From Candidatus Omnitrophota bacterium (lineage in GTDB: Bacteria; Omnitrophota; Gorgyraeia; Gygaellales; Profunditerraquicolaceae), in contig JAPLLX010000004.1 in assembly GCA_026387335.1 (NCBI GenBank), forward strand, positions 141,955-189,484: a stretch of 47,530 nt of DNA; not shown here. Direction: 5' to 3'. How positions within the stretch are numbered: position 1 is the first letter of the stretch. The text below holds more notes on this DNA, generated by a model, which made no database searches, was not told where the DNA came from, and saw only the letters and a list, made by a program, of their open reading frames with translations.

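Overview
The whole 47,530-base window is the inside of one protein-coding gene on the minus strand. In one reading frame (plus-strand triplets starting at positions 2, 5, 8 ... 47528) I translated from the right edge to the left edge and met no stop codon. I checked the frame at about 45 points between 46.8 kb and 0.6 kb and it never shifts. The visible fragment is about 15,843 codons. It has no convincing start, no stop, no intergenic gap, no RNA gene and no promoter. Open frames on the plus strand and in the other minus frames are shadows.

Genes of this size with this kind of cargo are known from Candidatus Omnitrophota (formerly OP3). These are small, possibly predatory or host-attached bacteria, and Candidatus Velamenicoccus archaeovorus is reported to carry a protein of tens of thousands of residues. 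The moderate-to-low GC content, the Lys/Glu/Ile-rich protein and the domain set fit such a lineage. The assignment is inference, because the window has no marker gene.

The chain is modular. About two dozen short linkers of the form (S)SSP-V/I/L punctuate it, usually exactly where one recognisable domain ends and the next begins. In protein order (right to left) I read: a Tat/lipoprotein-like signal with an HExxH metallopeptidase-like domain; a small membrane domain; a response-regulator receiver; an unknown, possibly sensory, domain; a GGDEF diguanylate cyclase; a kinase-like domain and a methyltransferase. Then comes a linker-poor block of about 5,600 residues: membrane helices, long coiled coil, peptidoglycan-binding-like and M23 peptidase domains, an alpha/alpha-toroid-like domain, a very long beta-rich region, a ComEA-like HhH motif and a membrane glycosyltransferase-like module. 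Next are two small lipobox-bearing membrane units, a pol-beta-type nucleotidyltransferase and a second HExxH domain.

The last third is dominated by sugar-nucleotide enzymes: a UDPGP-family uridylyltransferase, a second related domain, a GalE epimerase, a GalT/GDP-galactose-phosphorylase-like HIT domain, a complete GT5 glycogen/starch synthase, a DUF89/ARMT1-like phosphatase, a GlmU-like nucleotidyltransferase with a left-handed beta-helix, a YvcK/CofD domain, two HAD phosphatase-like domains, a methyltransferase, a PTS enzyme I/PEP-utilising domain, and what looks like the start of a second GT5 domain at the left edge.

The arrangement looks like many once-separate proteins, some with their own lipoprotein signals, joined end to end through a common linker. 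The most interesting possibility is a bacterial polyprotein or megacomplex for glycan and sugar-nucleotide metabolism and signalling. Whether it is cleaved at the SSP linkers cannot be decided from sequence alone.
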